Source: Treponema primitia ZAS-2 (lineage in GTDB: Bacteria > Spirochaetota > Spirochaetia > Treponematales > Breznakiellaceae). Taken from it: a stretch of DNA of 64,000 nucleotides. Where the stretch lies: the NCBI RefSeq assembly GCF_000214375.1, contig NC_015578.1, positions 186,001 through 250,000 on the forward strand, given 5' to 3'. Of the stretch, positions 24,340-32,540 are shown piece by piece. Under the pieces are notes generated by a model. The model was given only the letters and a program-made list of their open reading frames with translations. It ran no database searches and was not told the DNA's origin. Made by a program: the position numbers and the translations under genes. How positions within the stretch are numbered: the first letter of the stretch is position 1; every line of letters starts with the position of its first letter.

Positions 24340-25038
24340 TCATTCAGAAGTGGAGCCGGGCAGGGCCTTCATTTTTTCTTTTAATTCCAGGAGCATCATA
24401 TCCGCGCTGGTATCTGACTTTTCCAGCTCCGCAAACTTCTTTTCCAGGTCATTGTCGGCGGAAAAATCGTCCAGTTCCTTGGCGGCATCAGCCTGGGCTT
24501 CCATCTGGTCTACCTTCTGGGCCATACGGTCAAAGGCATCAAAGGCGGTCCGGTTGCCGGAGACGCTGGAAATGGTGTTCTGTATCTTCTGCTGGGCTTC
24601 CGCCCGTTTTGCCCGAGCTACCAGGAGATTCTTCTTTCGCGAAGCCTCTTCAATCTTATTTTGCAATTCACGGAGGGATTCCTTGAGCTTGTCCACCGAA
24701 GCTTTCTGGGCTTCCCACTGTTTGCGGTACTCGGCGCTGCTGTTTGTGTATTCCTGCTGACGGAGCAGGGCCTCTCTGGCCAGGTCGTCCTTGCCCGCCC
24801 GTACCGCCAGCATGGCCTTTTTCTCCCAGTCCTGGGCTTGGGCTTCCTGGTTTGCCGTTTCCCGCTCAAGCTTTTTTTCGTCCGCTATGGCCATGGCCAC
24901 CGCTTTTTTAGATTCGATAAGCTGGGTATTCATATCGATCAACAGCTGGTTGAGCATTTTTTCCGGGTTTTCGGCTTTATTGATTATATCATTCACATTT
25001 GAAGAGATAAGGGTTTTTAATCTTGAAAAAATTCCCAT
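24340..25038 (-). CDS. pspA: phage shock protein A (PspA/IM30 family)
   Basis: Peripheral membrane protein that polymerises on stressed membranes. 232 aa, standard length, almost wholly alpha-helical coiled coil. The N-terminus MGIFSRLKTLISSNVNDIINKAENPEKML is the membrane-binding amphipathic helix typical of the family. GGGAGGT lies 7 nt before the ATG. It is the last gene of a three-gene operon with a YbjN-like protein and a STAS protein. No PspF, PspB or PspC is seen, so regulation must differ from E. coli; the STAS protein may be part of it (inference). Confidence 0.92.
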   Translation of the reverse strand: MGIFSRLKTLISSNVNDIINKAENPEKMLNQLLIDMNTQLIESKKAVAMAIADEKKLERETANQEAQAQDWEKKAMLAVRAGKDDLAREALLRQQEYTNSSAEYRKQWEAQKASVDKLKESLRELQNKIEEASRKKNLLVARAKRAEAQQKIQNTISSVSGNRTAFDAFDRMAQKVDQMEAQADAAKELDDFSADNDLEKKFAELEKSDTSADMMLLELKEKMKALPGSTSE

Positions 25039-25071
25039 GTATATGACCTCCCGGCTGGCTTGCCGTAAAAA

Positions 25072-25449
25072 TTATCGGTATTTACTTAAAATTGGATAGT
25101 GCTGAATCAGGGCCAGGCTAAAGGCGTCCAGGGAAGCCCGGAATTCGGTAAAATCCATGGTATCGTATTCTAAAGTATCAATTAAAACTATCTTATCGCC
25201 CTCCAGGGCATAGGCGCCATGCACCAGATCATTGGAATTCAATTCTAGGAGCTTGGTGAACAGTTCCAGTTGGTTTCTTTTCGGGGTGTCCATGACAACT
25301 GCCCGCAGGATCACCAGGGGTTCGCTCAGGGCTACCGCTACACCCTGCAGAGCATGTTCTTCATCATCAATCAGCCAGACATTAGTGTCCGCTTCCTGAT
25401 ACGAAAGCATTAGATCAATAAGGTATTGTTCTACTTTATTTTCCGCCAT
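25072..25449 (-). CDS. YbjN-like protein in the pspA operon
   Basis: A 125-aa soluble protein resembling the YbjN / type III chaperone-like fold: an N-terminal helix (VEQYLIDLMLSYQEAD), a central beta part (VWLIDDEEHALQGVAVALSEPLVILRAVVM) and a C-terminal helix (DFTEFRASLDAFSLALIQHYPIL). Such proteins accompany pspA in several bacteria and are thought to be small protein-binding partners. It lies 34 nt after the STAS gene and 33 nt before pspA, with GGAGGG at its start. The fold is judged by eye. Confidence 0.7.
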   Translation of the reverse strand: MAENKVEQYLIDLMLSYQEADTNVWLIDDEEHALQGVAVALSEPLVILRAVVMDTPKRNQLELFTKLLELNSNDLVHGAYALEGDKIVLIDTLEYDTMDFTEFRASLDAFSLALIQHYPILSKYR

Positions 25450-25483
25450 GCCAGACCCTCCGGAAAAGAATCATAAACCGAGC

Positions 25484-26035
25484 TTATCCAAGGAACACTT
25501 GTCCGGAATTGTCGATTGCCAGGATGGTTTTACATTCGGAACACCGGAAGCGGCCGGGTTTGAGGGCCTTAAGTTTTTTGGAACAGATGGGGCACGAAAA
25601 GACCTTGGGGAAAAGGGAAAGCTGTTCCCCGGTTGTGCCGCTTCGGAAAAAGTTTACCGAATCATCCAGATTGTCTTTGATATTGAAAAACTGGGAAAAT
25701 CCCAGCAATTGGAATACCTCATATACCTTTGGCTGGATTTCCAGAAGCACCAGGTCACCCCCTCGGGGTTTAACGGACTTCAGGAAGGCGGTAAAGGAGC
25801 CTATGCCGGTGGAAGAAACGTAGTTAAGTCCCCCGCATTGAAAGACCAGGCGTATAAAGCCTGACTCAATAGCTTTGGCTACCCGTTTTTGGAAATAATT
25901 GGAATTGTAGGTGTCAATATAACCGGAAAGATACAGAACAAGACAACCCTCTACTTCTGCAATCTTTTGCAGCTTTATCTTGAGGCTTTCATCTTTTTCG
26001 TCGTCAAACCCGGCAATAATCTCGTTATTAGTCAT
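25484..26035 (-). CDS. STAS-domain protein with C-terminal zinc ribbon
   Basis: A 183-aa cytoplasmic protein. Residues about 17-125 are a STAS domain like anti-sigma-factor antagonists (SpoIIAA/RsbV): LVLYLSGYIDTYNSNYF and NYVSSTGIGSF, in which one of the Ser residues would be the phosphorylation site. Residues about 145-175 hold CPICSKKLKAL and RFRCSEC, a four-Cys zinc ribbon, an unusual addition. ATG 26035 (MTNNE) has GGGAG just upstream; an ATG 18 nt earlier is in frame without one. It heads the operon with the YbjN-like gene and pspA, suggesting a partner-switch input to membrane-stress control. No cognate kinase or phosphatase is nearby. Confidence 0.82.
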   Translation of the reverse strand: MTNNEIIAGFDDEKDESLKIKLQKIAEVEGCLVLYLSGYIDTYNSNYFQKRVAKAIESGFIRLVFQCGGLNYVSSTGIGSFTAFLKSVKPRGGDLVLLEIQPKVYEVFQLLGFSQFFNIKDNLDDSVNFFRSGTTGEQLSLFPKVFSCPICSKKLKALKPGRFRCSECKTILAIDNSGQVFLG

Positions 26036-26123
26036 AACGCTCCCTTCGCCCAAAAATCAACCCTCCATCAGATGTCTATACGAACTTATTACTTTATAAT
26101 ATCGACAGATTATACTTCTTTCT

Positions 26124-26152
26124 ATAATATAATCTCGTTTATGGTTTGTCAA
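26124..26152 (-). promoter_or_regulatory. promoter of the STAS-YbjN-pspA operon
   Basis: On the minus strand TTGACA, 17 nt, TATTAT. Start expected near 26117, giving a leader of about 80 nt. The 243-nt region between this operon and the divergent methylase gene is A+T-rich and otherwise unremarkable. Confidence 0.65.
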
Positions 26153-26278
26153 ATATACCTATTCGTATATTAAAATAATATCAACTCTAACATATTACAA
26201 TACCAGTTCGTCGTCAACCTGTATAAAAGCCAGGAAGCGTACCCTGCCCAATATTGTTAAAATTGGATAAAATGAATC

Positions 26279-27085
26279 ATGTATCTTTCAGATCTGGTGA
26301 TTATCCTCTGCCGCCCCTCTGAATCCGGAAATGTGGGAGCGGTTTGCCGGGCTATGATGAACATGGGCCTGAGCCGGCTGCGCCTGGTTGCTCCGTTTCC
26401 TCTGGAAGATGAGGTAGTCCGAGCTCGGGCGGTCCACGCGGAACAGGTTTGGGAGGAGGCGGAGACCTTTGACACCCTTTCCGCCGCAGCGGCGGACCTG
26501 TCTCTGGTTATAGGCACTACCCGCCGCCGGGGCCGGCACCGCAAGTCCGTCACCCTGACTCCGGAGGAATGCGCTGCCTTCTTCCGGGGCCACCCTGGCC
26601 AGGCCGCCCTGGTTTTCGGCAACGAACGTACCGGCCTGGAGGCGGAGGAACTGAATTTTTGCAGCCTGGCCTCCCATATCCCGGCGAACGAAGCCTTCCC
26701 ATCCCTGAATCTTTCCCATGCGGTCCAGCTTTACGCCTACCAGTTCTTCCGCCTACTTGCCCCTGCCCCGGGGACCGCCCCGGCTGAATTTGGCTCCGGC
26801 CTGGTGGATGCCGCTCCGCGAACCTTCCCCAGCCAAACCGTAAAGGGAACCTGGGTCCCCCTGGACCGAACCTCTGCGGATACCCTGGCCAAATCAATGA
26901 CCAATACCCTGGCTAGCCTGGGTTTCTATAAACAGCCCGGCCGGGAGGATCAGGAGCGGCTCTTTCGGGATTTAATCGCCCGGGCCGGCCTGTCTGAGCG
27001 GGAAGGGCGGTATTTGGGGGAGATTTTTTCAAAGGCCCTGATGCTGGCGGGGAAGAAAGGGAACCCTAGTTCCGATTCTTCTTAA
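26279..27085 (+). CDS. SPOUT-class RNA 2'-O-methyltransferase (TrmJ/SpoU family)
   Basis: Methylates ribose in tRNA (TrmJ acts at position 32) using S-adenosylmethionine. 268 aa. The knotted methylase fold shows in order: VIILCRPSESGNVGAVCRAM near residue 8, ALVFGNERTGL near 110 and SLNLSHAVQLYAYQ near 142. The C-terminal part (185-268) matches the TrmJ extension in length. No Shine-Dalgarno is present before ATG 26279; TAAAAT ends 5 nt upstream, so this may be another leaderless gene. The 3' end overlaps the convergent glycosyltransferase gene by 20 nt. TrmJ is preferred over other SpoU enzymes by the look of the motifs. Confidence 0.85.
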   Translation: MYLSDLVIILCRPSESGNVGAVCRAMMNMGLSRLRLVAPFPLEDEVVRARAVHAEQVWEEAETFDTLSAAAADLSLVIGTTRRRGRHRKSVTLTPEECAAFFRGHPGQAALVFGNERTGLEAEELNFCSLASHIPANEAFPSLNLSHAVQLYAYQFFRLLAPAPGTAPAEFGSGLVDAAPRTFPSQTVKGTWVPLDRTSADTLAKSMTNTLASLGFYKQPGREDQERLFRDLIARAGLSEREGRYLGEIFSKALMLAGKKGNPSSDSS

Positions 27086-27884
27086 ACAACCGGTAAATCA
27101 CCAGCAGTATTTTATAGTAAAAATAGGGAAAAATTCTAAAAAACCGCAAAGGGTGCTGAAAACAGTAGCCTATCCACTCAAAGCCACCCTCAAAGATCCT
27201 CCGGGAAGGGCGCCGTTTCCGTTCCGCAAAAACATCAAAAATGTCGCTGCACCAGAGCCGGAGCCCGGGATTGAGTTGGCCGCTGTTTCGGGCGATCCAC
27301 CGTTCTTCGCCGTGGACTCCCTTACCGATGAGCAACAGTGAAGGCGCTGCCTTGCGTATGGCTTCCAGTATGGAGGCCTCATCCTGGCGCCTGAAGTTTC
27401 CCACAAAGCGGCCTACTATCCGGAGATTCGGGAAGGTCTGGCGTATGTTCTTTTCAGCTTTTTTAAGGATCCGGGCTTTGGCACCTAAAAGGTAGACCGA
27501 CAATTCCCGATTTTCCAGGACGGTCAGCAGGTTGATGATAAAATCAAAGGGCATATACCGGAATGGGGTTTTGCCGGTTAAAAAACGCGCTCCCCCAACC
27601 AGGCTTTTTGAGATGGGGACGATCAGGGACGCAGTCTCTACGAACGAACGGTACTCATTATTCCCCCTGGCTCGCAGGAGATCCCATAGGGACAGTAAGA
27701 TGATGTTTTTGCCCTTAACGGTCCCCTTTTCCGCTGTGGGGAGCTTGCCGGCTGAAGCCGATGCTGGAAGATCCGCAAAGAGTAGCTTATAAACCGTAGG
27801 GGCTAAAGATTCCTGGGGCACTATATCCAGGGGGACCCTGAGCATATTGATCCGTTCTACCTGTCGGGGTATTTCAAGGTCCAC
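27066..27884 (-). CDS. WecG/TagA/CpsF-family glycosyltransferase
   Basis: Transfers a sugar (such as N-acetylmannosamine or its uronic acid) to a lipid-linked intermediate of a surface polysaccharide. 272 aa; family features are the central PISKSLVGGARFLTG.TPFRYMPFDFI region, VYLLGAKARILKKAEKNIRQTFPNLRIVG, and SLLLIGKGVHGEERWI followed by a positively charged tail. Starts at GTG 27884 with GGAG 8 nt upstream, inside the last codons of rsmE (28-nt overlap). A low-complexity stretch (DLPASASAGKLPTAEKG, about 33-50) looks like an insertion. Part of the ctp-rsmE-wecG-like cluster. Confidence 0.85.
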   Translation of the reverse strand: MDLEIPRQVERINMLRVPLDIVPQESLAPTVYKLLFADLPASASAGKLPTAEKGTVKGKNIILLSLWDLLRARGNNEYRSFVETASLIVPISKSLVGGARFLTGKTPFRYMPFDFIINLLTVLENRELSVYLLGAKARILKKAEKNIRQTFPNLRIVGRFVGNFRRQDEASILEAIRKAAPSLLLIGKGVHGEERWIARNSGQLNPGLRLWCSDIFDVFAERKRRPSRRIFEGGFEWIGYCFQHPLRFFRIFPYFYYKILLVIYRLFKKNRN

Positions 27885-28738
27885 GTTTTATTCTCCAAAA
27901 GAATGACCCGCACCGCCGCAGCTGCATACAGGGCGGCGGTTTCGGTTCTCAAAATAGTGTTTCCTATTACCAGGGGCTTAAACCCTGCAGCTAAAAACCG
28001 GCTTAGTTCATCAGGTGAAAATCCACCTTCCGGTCCCACCGCGAGGGCAACCAAATCGGGGTTTATACTAAGATAATCGTGAAAAGTATCCCGTGCAAGG
28101 GGTCCGACAGACCCCCGGGGTCCAGTGGACATCTGGGGGGTCTGGTGGAGGATGATCCCCAGGGGCCGCTCGCACTTTTTCCGCAGTTCCCCCCAATACT
28201 CCAGCAGGGCTTCCACAGTACAGGGCGCTTCGATTTCCGTAGCAATTGAGGAGCCGCTTTGCTGTCTGGCTTCCTTTATGATACGCCGCCACCGTTCCAC
28301 CCGGCCCGCTTTATCCTGCTCGTCCTTTTCCACGAAGCCCCTGGGTACCGCATAATCGGAAATAAAGGGGCGGATTTCGTTAATGCCCCCCTCAGTGGCC
28401 TGACGTACAATGAGGTCCAATTTAGCCCCCTTGGGAAGTGCCTGGAACAGGATGATAGGGGGCAGGGCAGTTTCGTCAATGAGTTCCACAGGGAGACATT
28501 CCCCGGTAAGCACCCCGCCGGCCAAGGACTGCACCAACACCCGGACTTTCACCCCGGTGCTTTCGCGGGAAGTTCCGGCATCAGCTTCTGCCGAGGGATT
28601 CGCCCGGGGGGGCAGCAGGGCCTCGAAAACGGCCCCTTCTTTGAGCCGCCGGACCCGAACCAGGTAGTGGAAATCCTTACCCGAAAGCCGGACCACCCCT
28701 CCGGAATCCGGCGCTTCGTTCAGGATGAACTGTTTCAT
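27857..28738 (-). CDS. rsmE: 16S rRNA m3U1498 methyltransferase RsmE
   Basis: N3-methylates U1498 of 16S rRNA. 293 aa, longer than the usual 240-250. N-terminal PUA-like part contains DFHYLVRVRRLKEG; the SPOUT methylase half has LALAVGPEGGFS-type motif (VALAVGPEGGFSPDEL near residue 235) and GNTILRTETAALYAAA near 265. The surplus length includes a non-conserved Ala/Ser-rich stretch at about 45-65 and one near 195-210. It follows the protease gene by 4 nt without a clear ribosome site, so translation is probably coupled. Confidence 0.92.
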   Translation of the reverse strand: MKQFILNEAPDSGGVVRLSGKDFHYLVRVRRLKEGAVFEALLPPRANPSAEADAGTSRESTGVKVRVLVQSLAGGVLTGECLPVELIDETALPPIILFQALPKGAKLDLIVRQATEGGINEIRPFISDYAVPRGFVEKDEQDKAGRVERWRRIIKEARQQSGSSIATEIEAPCTVEALLEYWGELRKKCERPLGIILHQTPQMSTGPRGSVGPLARDTFHDYLSINPDLVALAVGPEGGFSPDELSRFLAAGFKPLVIGNTILRTETAALYAAAAVRVILLENKTWTLKYPDR

Positions 28739-28742
28739 TGTT

Positions 28743-30260
28743 TTATGACGCCAGGGCGGTTTCCTCTACAGTGGCCTCGTTTTGCAGTTCCCTCAAGGTC
28801 TTGGTAGTTTGCATTAACTGGCCGAAGTTTCCATTTTGCAGAATATTCACCGCTTCCTGGAGCTGTACATCGTATTCCAGATCGTACACCGGGGCAATGG
28901 CGGTCCGGGTCTGCTCGTTCCAGATTAAGCGGCGGAGCAGGGTGAGATCAATCATGTATTCGGTGTTTAATTCCTTGGCAAAGGTGTCCACCCTGGCTGG
29001 GCTTGCATCGGGATTGGCCTCCACAAAGGCGGGGATTTTATTGTCTGTGATAAGGGCGCTTAACTTTTCCGCCTCATCGTTGGTGAATTCCGGGAACAGC
29101 ACCTCCCGATCCGGGGGGATGCCGATTTTGTCAATGTTTACATCACTGGGGGTATAGTACCGGGCTGTCGTAATCCTGAACCCCGCCTTTTCCAGGGGGA
29201 AAACCTGCTGGACCGAGCCTTTGCCATAGGATTTTTCTCCCACCAGATAAGCTCGGCCCCGGTCTTTCAAGGCGCCTGCCACGATCTCCGATGCCGAGGC
29301 GGAACCCCGGTTGATCAGGACCACAATAGGAATATTCGAAGGAACCACGGCGCCCCGCCGGGCAGTAAATACGGCGTTTTCCGAAGAAATCCGGGACTTG
29401 GTGGATACCACCACCCCGCCCTCCAGGAAGAGATCGCTGATCCCTACCGCAGAATGGAGGAGCCCTCCATAGTTATTCCGCAGATCCAGGATAAAACTCG
29501 TATAGCCCTGATTTTTAAAATCCTCCAGGGCTTCCCTGGTCCGGTCTACGCTCATGGGGGTAAAGGTAAGAAGTTTGAGGTACCCTATCTTTTCGATCAT
29601 GGCATGTTTCACCGTGGGAACTTCGATAATGGCCCTGGTGAGGGTCACCGGGAATACCAGCTTTTCCCCCCGGCGGATCAGGAGCCGCACATCCACCCCG
29701 GGGGCGCCCCGGAGACGGCTTAGCACTTCGTCCATGGTCAGGGCATCGGTGGATTCATCGTTTATCTCCACGATCAGATCTCCAGGGCTTATCCCCGCCC
29801 TGGCGCCCGGGGTGTCCTCAATGGGGGAGGCAACTTCCACATAGGCGGGCTTGCCATCGGGCCGGGCGCCTGTGGGTTTGGAAATATACAGCCCTACGCC
29901 GCCGAAATTCCCCTGGGTGGTATCGTTTAAATCGGACATAGCCGATTCGGGCAAAAAAGCTGTGTAGGGATCACCCAGGGCATTGAACATGCCGGTCATG
30001 GTGCCTTCGTAGAGGACTTTCGGATCCACCTCTTCCACATACCGCTTCTGAATAAAATCAAATACGCTTTGAATAATTGAGGTGTACTTTTTCGAGTCCT
30101 GTTCCTCCCCCTGAGCTGAGGCCCGGGGTACGGAGACAAAGATAAAAACGGCGCATAGGACCAGGGTCGCCACAAACCATAATACAGGTATCTTTTGCGG
30201 GTTTTTTTGCGGAACATTCTGTAAAGTTTCCCCGGATTGCAGTTCGGTGTTATAATCCAT
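28743..30260 (-). CDS. C-terminal processing peptidase (S41, CtpA family)
   Basis: Periplasmic serine protease with Ser-Lys dyad that trims or degrades exported proteins. 505 aa: cytoplasmic N-terminus, one membrane segment (about 25-48), N-terminal helical domain, PDZ (about 115-195), peptidase core with RNNYGGLLHSAV, catalytic Ser in NRGSASASEIVAGAL (near 335) and Lys in GEKSYGKGSVQQ (near 362), then a C-terminal extension of about 110 residues. AAGGA lies 10 nt before ATG 30260. Promoter at 30327-30354. First gene of a cluster with rsmE and the glycosyltransferase. Confidence 0.93.
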   Translation of the reverse strand: MDYNTELQSGETLQNVPQKNPQKIPVLWFVATLVLCAVFIFVSVPRASAQGEEQDSKKYTSIIQSVFDFIQKRYVEEVDPKVLYEGTMTGMFNALGDPYTAFLPESAMSDLNDTTQGNFGGVGLYISKPTGARPDGKPAYVEVASPIEDTPGARAGISPGDLIVEINDESTDALTMDEVLSRLRGAPGVDVRLLIRRGEKLVFPVTLTRAIIEVPTVKHAMIEKIGYLKLLTFTPMSVDRTREALEDFKNQGYTSFILDLRNNYGGLLHSAVGISDLFLEGGVVVSTKSRISSENAVFTARRGAVVPSNIPIVVLINRGSASASEIVAGALKDRGRAYLVGEKSYGKGSVQQVFPLEKAGFRITTARYYTPSDVNIDKIGIPPDREVLFPEFTNDEAEKLSALITDNKIPAFVEANPDASPARVDTFAKELNTEYMIDLTLLRRLIWNEQTRTAIAPVYDLEYDVQLQEAVNILQNGNFGQLMQTTKTLRELQNEATVEETALAS

Positions 30261-30326
30261 ATTATCACATCCTTTTTATAAGCCTTTATACTTTTCGGCG
30301 TTTCCGGCTTAAAAACACGAATTTTA

Positions 30327-30354
30327 ATTGTAGAGAACCAAAAAGCTTTGTCAA
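30327..30354 (-). promoter_or_regulatory. promoter of the protease-rsmE-glycosyltransferase operon
   Basis: On the minus strand TTGACA, 16 nt, TACAAT. Starts about 60 nt before the protease ATG and separates it from the gene that ends at 30359. Confidence 0.7.
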
Positions 30355-30358
30355 TCCG

Positions 30359-30958
30359 CTACCGTAAATGTTTCAGCCCGCTCAGGATGAAGAGGCTGTT
30401 TGCGTTACATATTGCGGCAAACCGTTCAAAATCCGCCTTGGTTTCCGTATCCGAGCCTGAAAGGATCAGATCCTGGCCGTGACGGAGGTACCAGAGATAG
30501 TGCCGATCTTTGATTTGGAGCCGAACCTTATGAGCGGCGCTTTCAGTTTCCAGCTGTCGTTCCAGGAATTCCGCCAAGGCAACGTGGTTATCATCCCCTG
30601 CGAGGGAATAAATGGTCGTATCGGAAATAAAAACGACCACCCGGCGAAACCCTTCCCCAAGACAGGCATCGTTTCGAAACCCGTCAACAATGAGGTTCTG
30701 TTTTCCCAGGCTCAGATCGTAGCCCTGGAGACGGAGTTGTTTCCGAAGTTCCGTCAGCTCCGAGCGTATACGCTGGGTAACATCGGGATTGCGGGAAGCA
30801 GTTTGCAGTTCCGAGCGCCAAACCCTGAGCTGAATTTCGTAGGCGTCCATCTTCCCGGTTCTGCTTAAAAAAACAGTGGTTTCGGAAAGAAGTTTCCATA
30901 CATCGGAAAATTTGTCCGAAAGTATATCAGTTAGCCGTGTTGTTTTCTTTTTTTCCAT
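30359..30958 (-). CDS. conserved hypothetical protein
   Basis: A 199-aa soluble, charged protein I do not recognise. No signal peptide or membrane segment. The first half is helical with many Arg/Leu (QLRVWRSELQTASRNP), the second has beta-like stretches (FRRVVVFISDTTIYSLAG) and ends LFILSGLKHLR. ATG 30958 (MEKKKTTR) has AGGA 6 nt upstream; an in-frame Met 27 nt earlier lacks one. It is divergent from the phosphoesterase gene (56-nt gap). The ctp promoter lies directly at its 3' end. Confidence 0.65.
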   Translation of the reverse strand: MEKKKTTRLTDILSDKFSDVWKLLSETTVFLSRTGKMDAYEIQLRVWRSELQTASRNPDVTQRIRSELTELRKQLRLQGYDLSLGKQNLIVDGFRNDACLGEGFRRVVVFISDTTIYSLAGDDNHVALAEFLERQLETESAAHKVRLQIKDRHYLWYLRHGQDLILSGSDTETKADFERFAAICNANSLFILSGLKHLR

Positions 30959-31014
30959 TCGATATCCTGATTCACCTTCCATCAACCTCTATAGTATACT
31001 AAAATATAAATAAA

Positions 31015-31833
31015 ATGAGAATATTAGTCGTTTCGGATATACATGCCAATTTGGCTGCCCTTGAGGCGGTACTGGAAAAAACCCAGGGGGATCGGGACGA
31101 AATTGTCTGCCTGGGGGATCTGGTCGGCTACGGCCCGGACCCCCGGGAATGTATCGCCCGGGTAAAGGAAGTCTGCGCCCTTATTCTGGGGGGCAACCAC
31201 GATTTAGCAGCCGGGGGAGCAATCGGGCTTGCCAATTTTGCGGATCATTCCCGGGCTGCTATAGAGTGGACCATCCCCCGATTGAGCCCTGAAGACCGGG
31301 AGTACCTTTCCAAACTTCCCCTGAAAACCGGCTACCGGGACCTGCTCCTATCCCACGGAAACCCCCGGGATCCCCTTTGGGGCTACATTTTTTCCCAATA
31401 CGATGCGGAGACAGCCTTTAGCTTTATGGAAAGCAGCGCCGTTATCTGCTGTTTTTTTGGCCATACCCATGTGCCATCATTTTTTCTGGAAAGCCGGGAA
31501 CAAGGTTCTTGTCTAGTCGGGTATGGTGAGCCGGACTTGATTATTGAAACTCACGGAACTTCCAGCGCAGCTTCCCGCGGTGAAAAGCCCCAGGGGGAGC
31601 TGCGCGAGGAAGGGCCACTCAGGGAGCTCCACCGGAATAACCGGGTTTTACTTAATCCGGGGAGCGTGGGGTTTCCGCGAAATGAGCCGGACGCATACAG
31701 TCCCCGTCGGGGCAGGTACGGCGCAGCCCGGTATGCTCTGTTCGATACCGAGTCGGGAATCTGGCAGTTCAAGCGCATTGAGTACGATATGCAGGATACT
31801 GCGAAGCGGATGAAACAGCAGGGACTGAGGTAG
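31015..31833 (+). CDS. metallophosphoesterase (YfcE/calcineurin-like)
   Basis: A 272-aa cytoplasmic phosphoesterase with a binuclear metal centre. All motifs are present: SDIHAN (D, H), GDLVGYGPDP, GGNHD, LLSHGNP, GHTHVP and the tail LNPGSVGFPRN. A charged stretch (about 178-210, THGTSSAASRGEKPQGE) before the last motif looks like an insertion. The substrate, perhaps a phosphodiester or nucleotide, cannot be told. No Shine-Dalgarno; TATACT ends 14 nt before the ATG, so the leader would be very short. Followed by a terminator. Confidence 0.88.
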   Translation: MRILVVSDIHANLAALEAVLEKTQGDRDEIVCLGDLVGYGPDPRECIARVKEVCALILGGNHDLAAGGAIGLANFADHSRAAIEWTIPRLSPEDREYLSKLPLKTGYRDLLLSHGNPRDPLWGYIFSQYDAETAFSFMESSAVICCFFGHTHVPSFFLESREQGSCLVGYGEPDLIIETHGTSSAASRGEKPQGELREEGPLRELHRNNRVLLNPGSVGFPRNEPDAYSPRRGRYGAARYALFDTESGIWQFKRIEYDMQDTAKRMKQQGLR

Positions 31834-31845
31834 GGCAGGGGAGCC

Positions 31846-31870
31846 GGGGTGGGTCACCCCTTTTTTATTT
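31846..31870 (+). terminator. rho-independent terminator after the phosphoesterase gene
   Basis: Hairpin GGGGTG-GGT-CACCCC followed by six T and a further T-rich stretch. It overlaps the last codons of the convergent acetyltransferase gene and works only for plus-strand transcription. Confidence 0.85.
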
Positions 31871-32503
31871 AAGGGCCTTTTTTAATTCTTCTTTTACATA
31901 TTCTATATCTTTATTATGTAGTATTGGTATTAATTTTCTGATTTCACTAACCGGTAAATCCCACCATTTCAATTTTAACATTATTTCTATTAATTCATTG
32001 CCAAACCTTTTTCTGATAATTTTTGCAGGATTTCCGGCCATTATTGTATAAGGTTCTACATCTCTTCCTACAACACTTCTCGTTCCAATTATTGCCCCAT
32101 CACCTATTTTTATTCCGGGCAATATTGTAGAATTTTGCCCTATCCATACATCATTTCCAATAATTGTGTCCCCTTTTGTTTGAATTTCATCCGGGGATAC
32201 AATTTCATTCCATTTTTTGAATATATTAAAGGGAAACGTTGACACACAATTCATTTGATGGTTTGCTCCATTCATAATAAATTCAACACCGGCTGCTATT
32301 TGGCAAAACTTTCCTATGATTAATTTATCATTGAGCCATTCATAATGATGGGTAACCTGTTTTTCAAAATCATCGCCGCTGAAATAAGTAAAATCCCCTA
32401 CGATAATATTTTTGTTTTTGATTGTAGGTTTTATATTGATTAACATATTTAGATTAGGTATAGGAAATATCATATCAGGATCGGGCAATTCATTATTCTC
32501 CAT
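31865..32503 (-). CDS. xenobiotic acetyltransferase (Vat/CatB family), A+T-rich
   Basis: A 212-aa left-handed beta-helix acetyltransferase of the class that inactivates streptogramin A or chloramphenicol. Family stretches: VGDFTYFSG near residue 35, LIIGKFCQIAAGVEFIMNGANHQM (catalytic His near 80), KGDTIIGNDVWIGQNSTILPG near 110, and VEPYTIMAGNPAKIIRKRF near 150. GGAGG lies 5 nt before ATG 32503. Base composition is markedly richer in A+T than both neighbours, which suggests horizontal acquisition, probably from a low-G+C Firmicute. The substrate is not proven, since some relatives acetylate other small molecules. It sits 37 nt downstream of the DUF4015 gene. Confidence 0.85.
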   Translation of the reverse strand: MENNELPDPDMIFPIPNLNMLINIKPTIKNKNIIVGDFTYFSGDDFEKQVTHHYEWLNDKLIIGKFCQIAAGVEFIMNGANHQMNCVSTFPFNIFKKWNEIVSPDEIQTKGDTIIGNDVWIGQNSTILPGIKIGDGAIIGTRSVVGRDVEPYTIMAGNPAKIIRKRFGNELIEIMLKLKWWDLPVSEIRKLIPILHNKDIEYVKEELKKALK

Positions 32504-32540
32504 TATATCCTCCAGAATATATTTTCTGCTGTTCAAGGCC

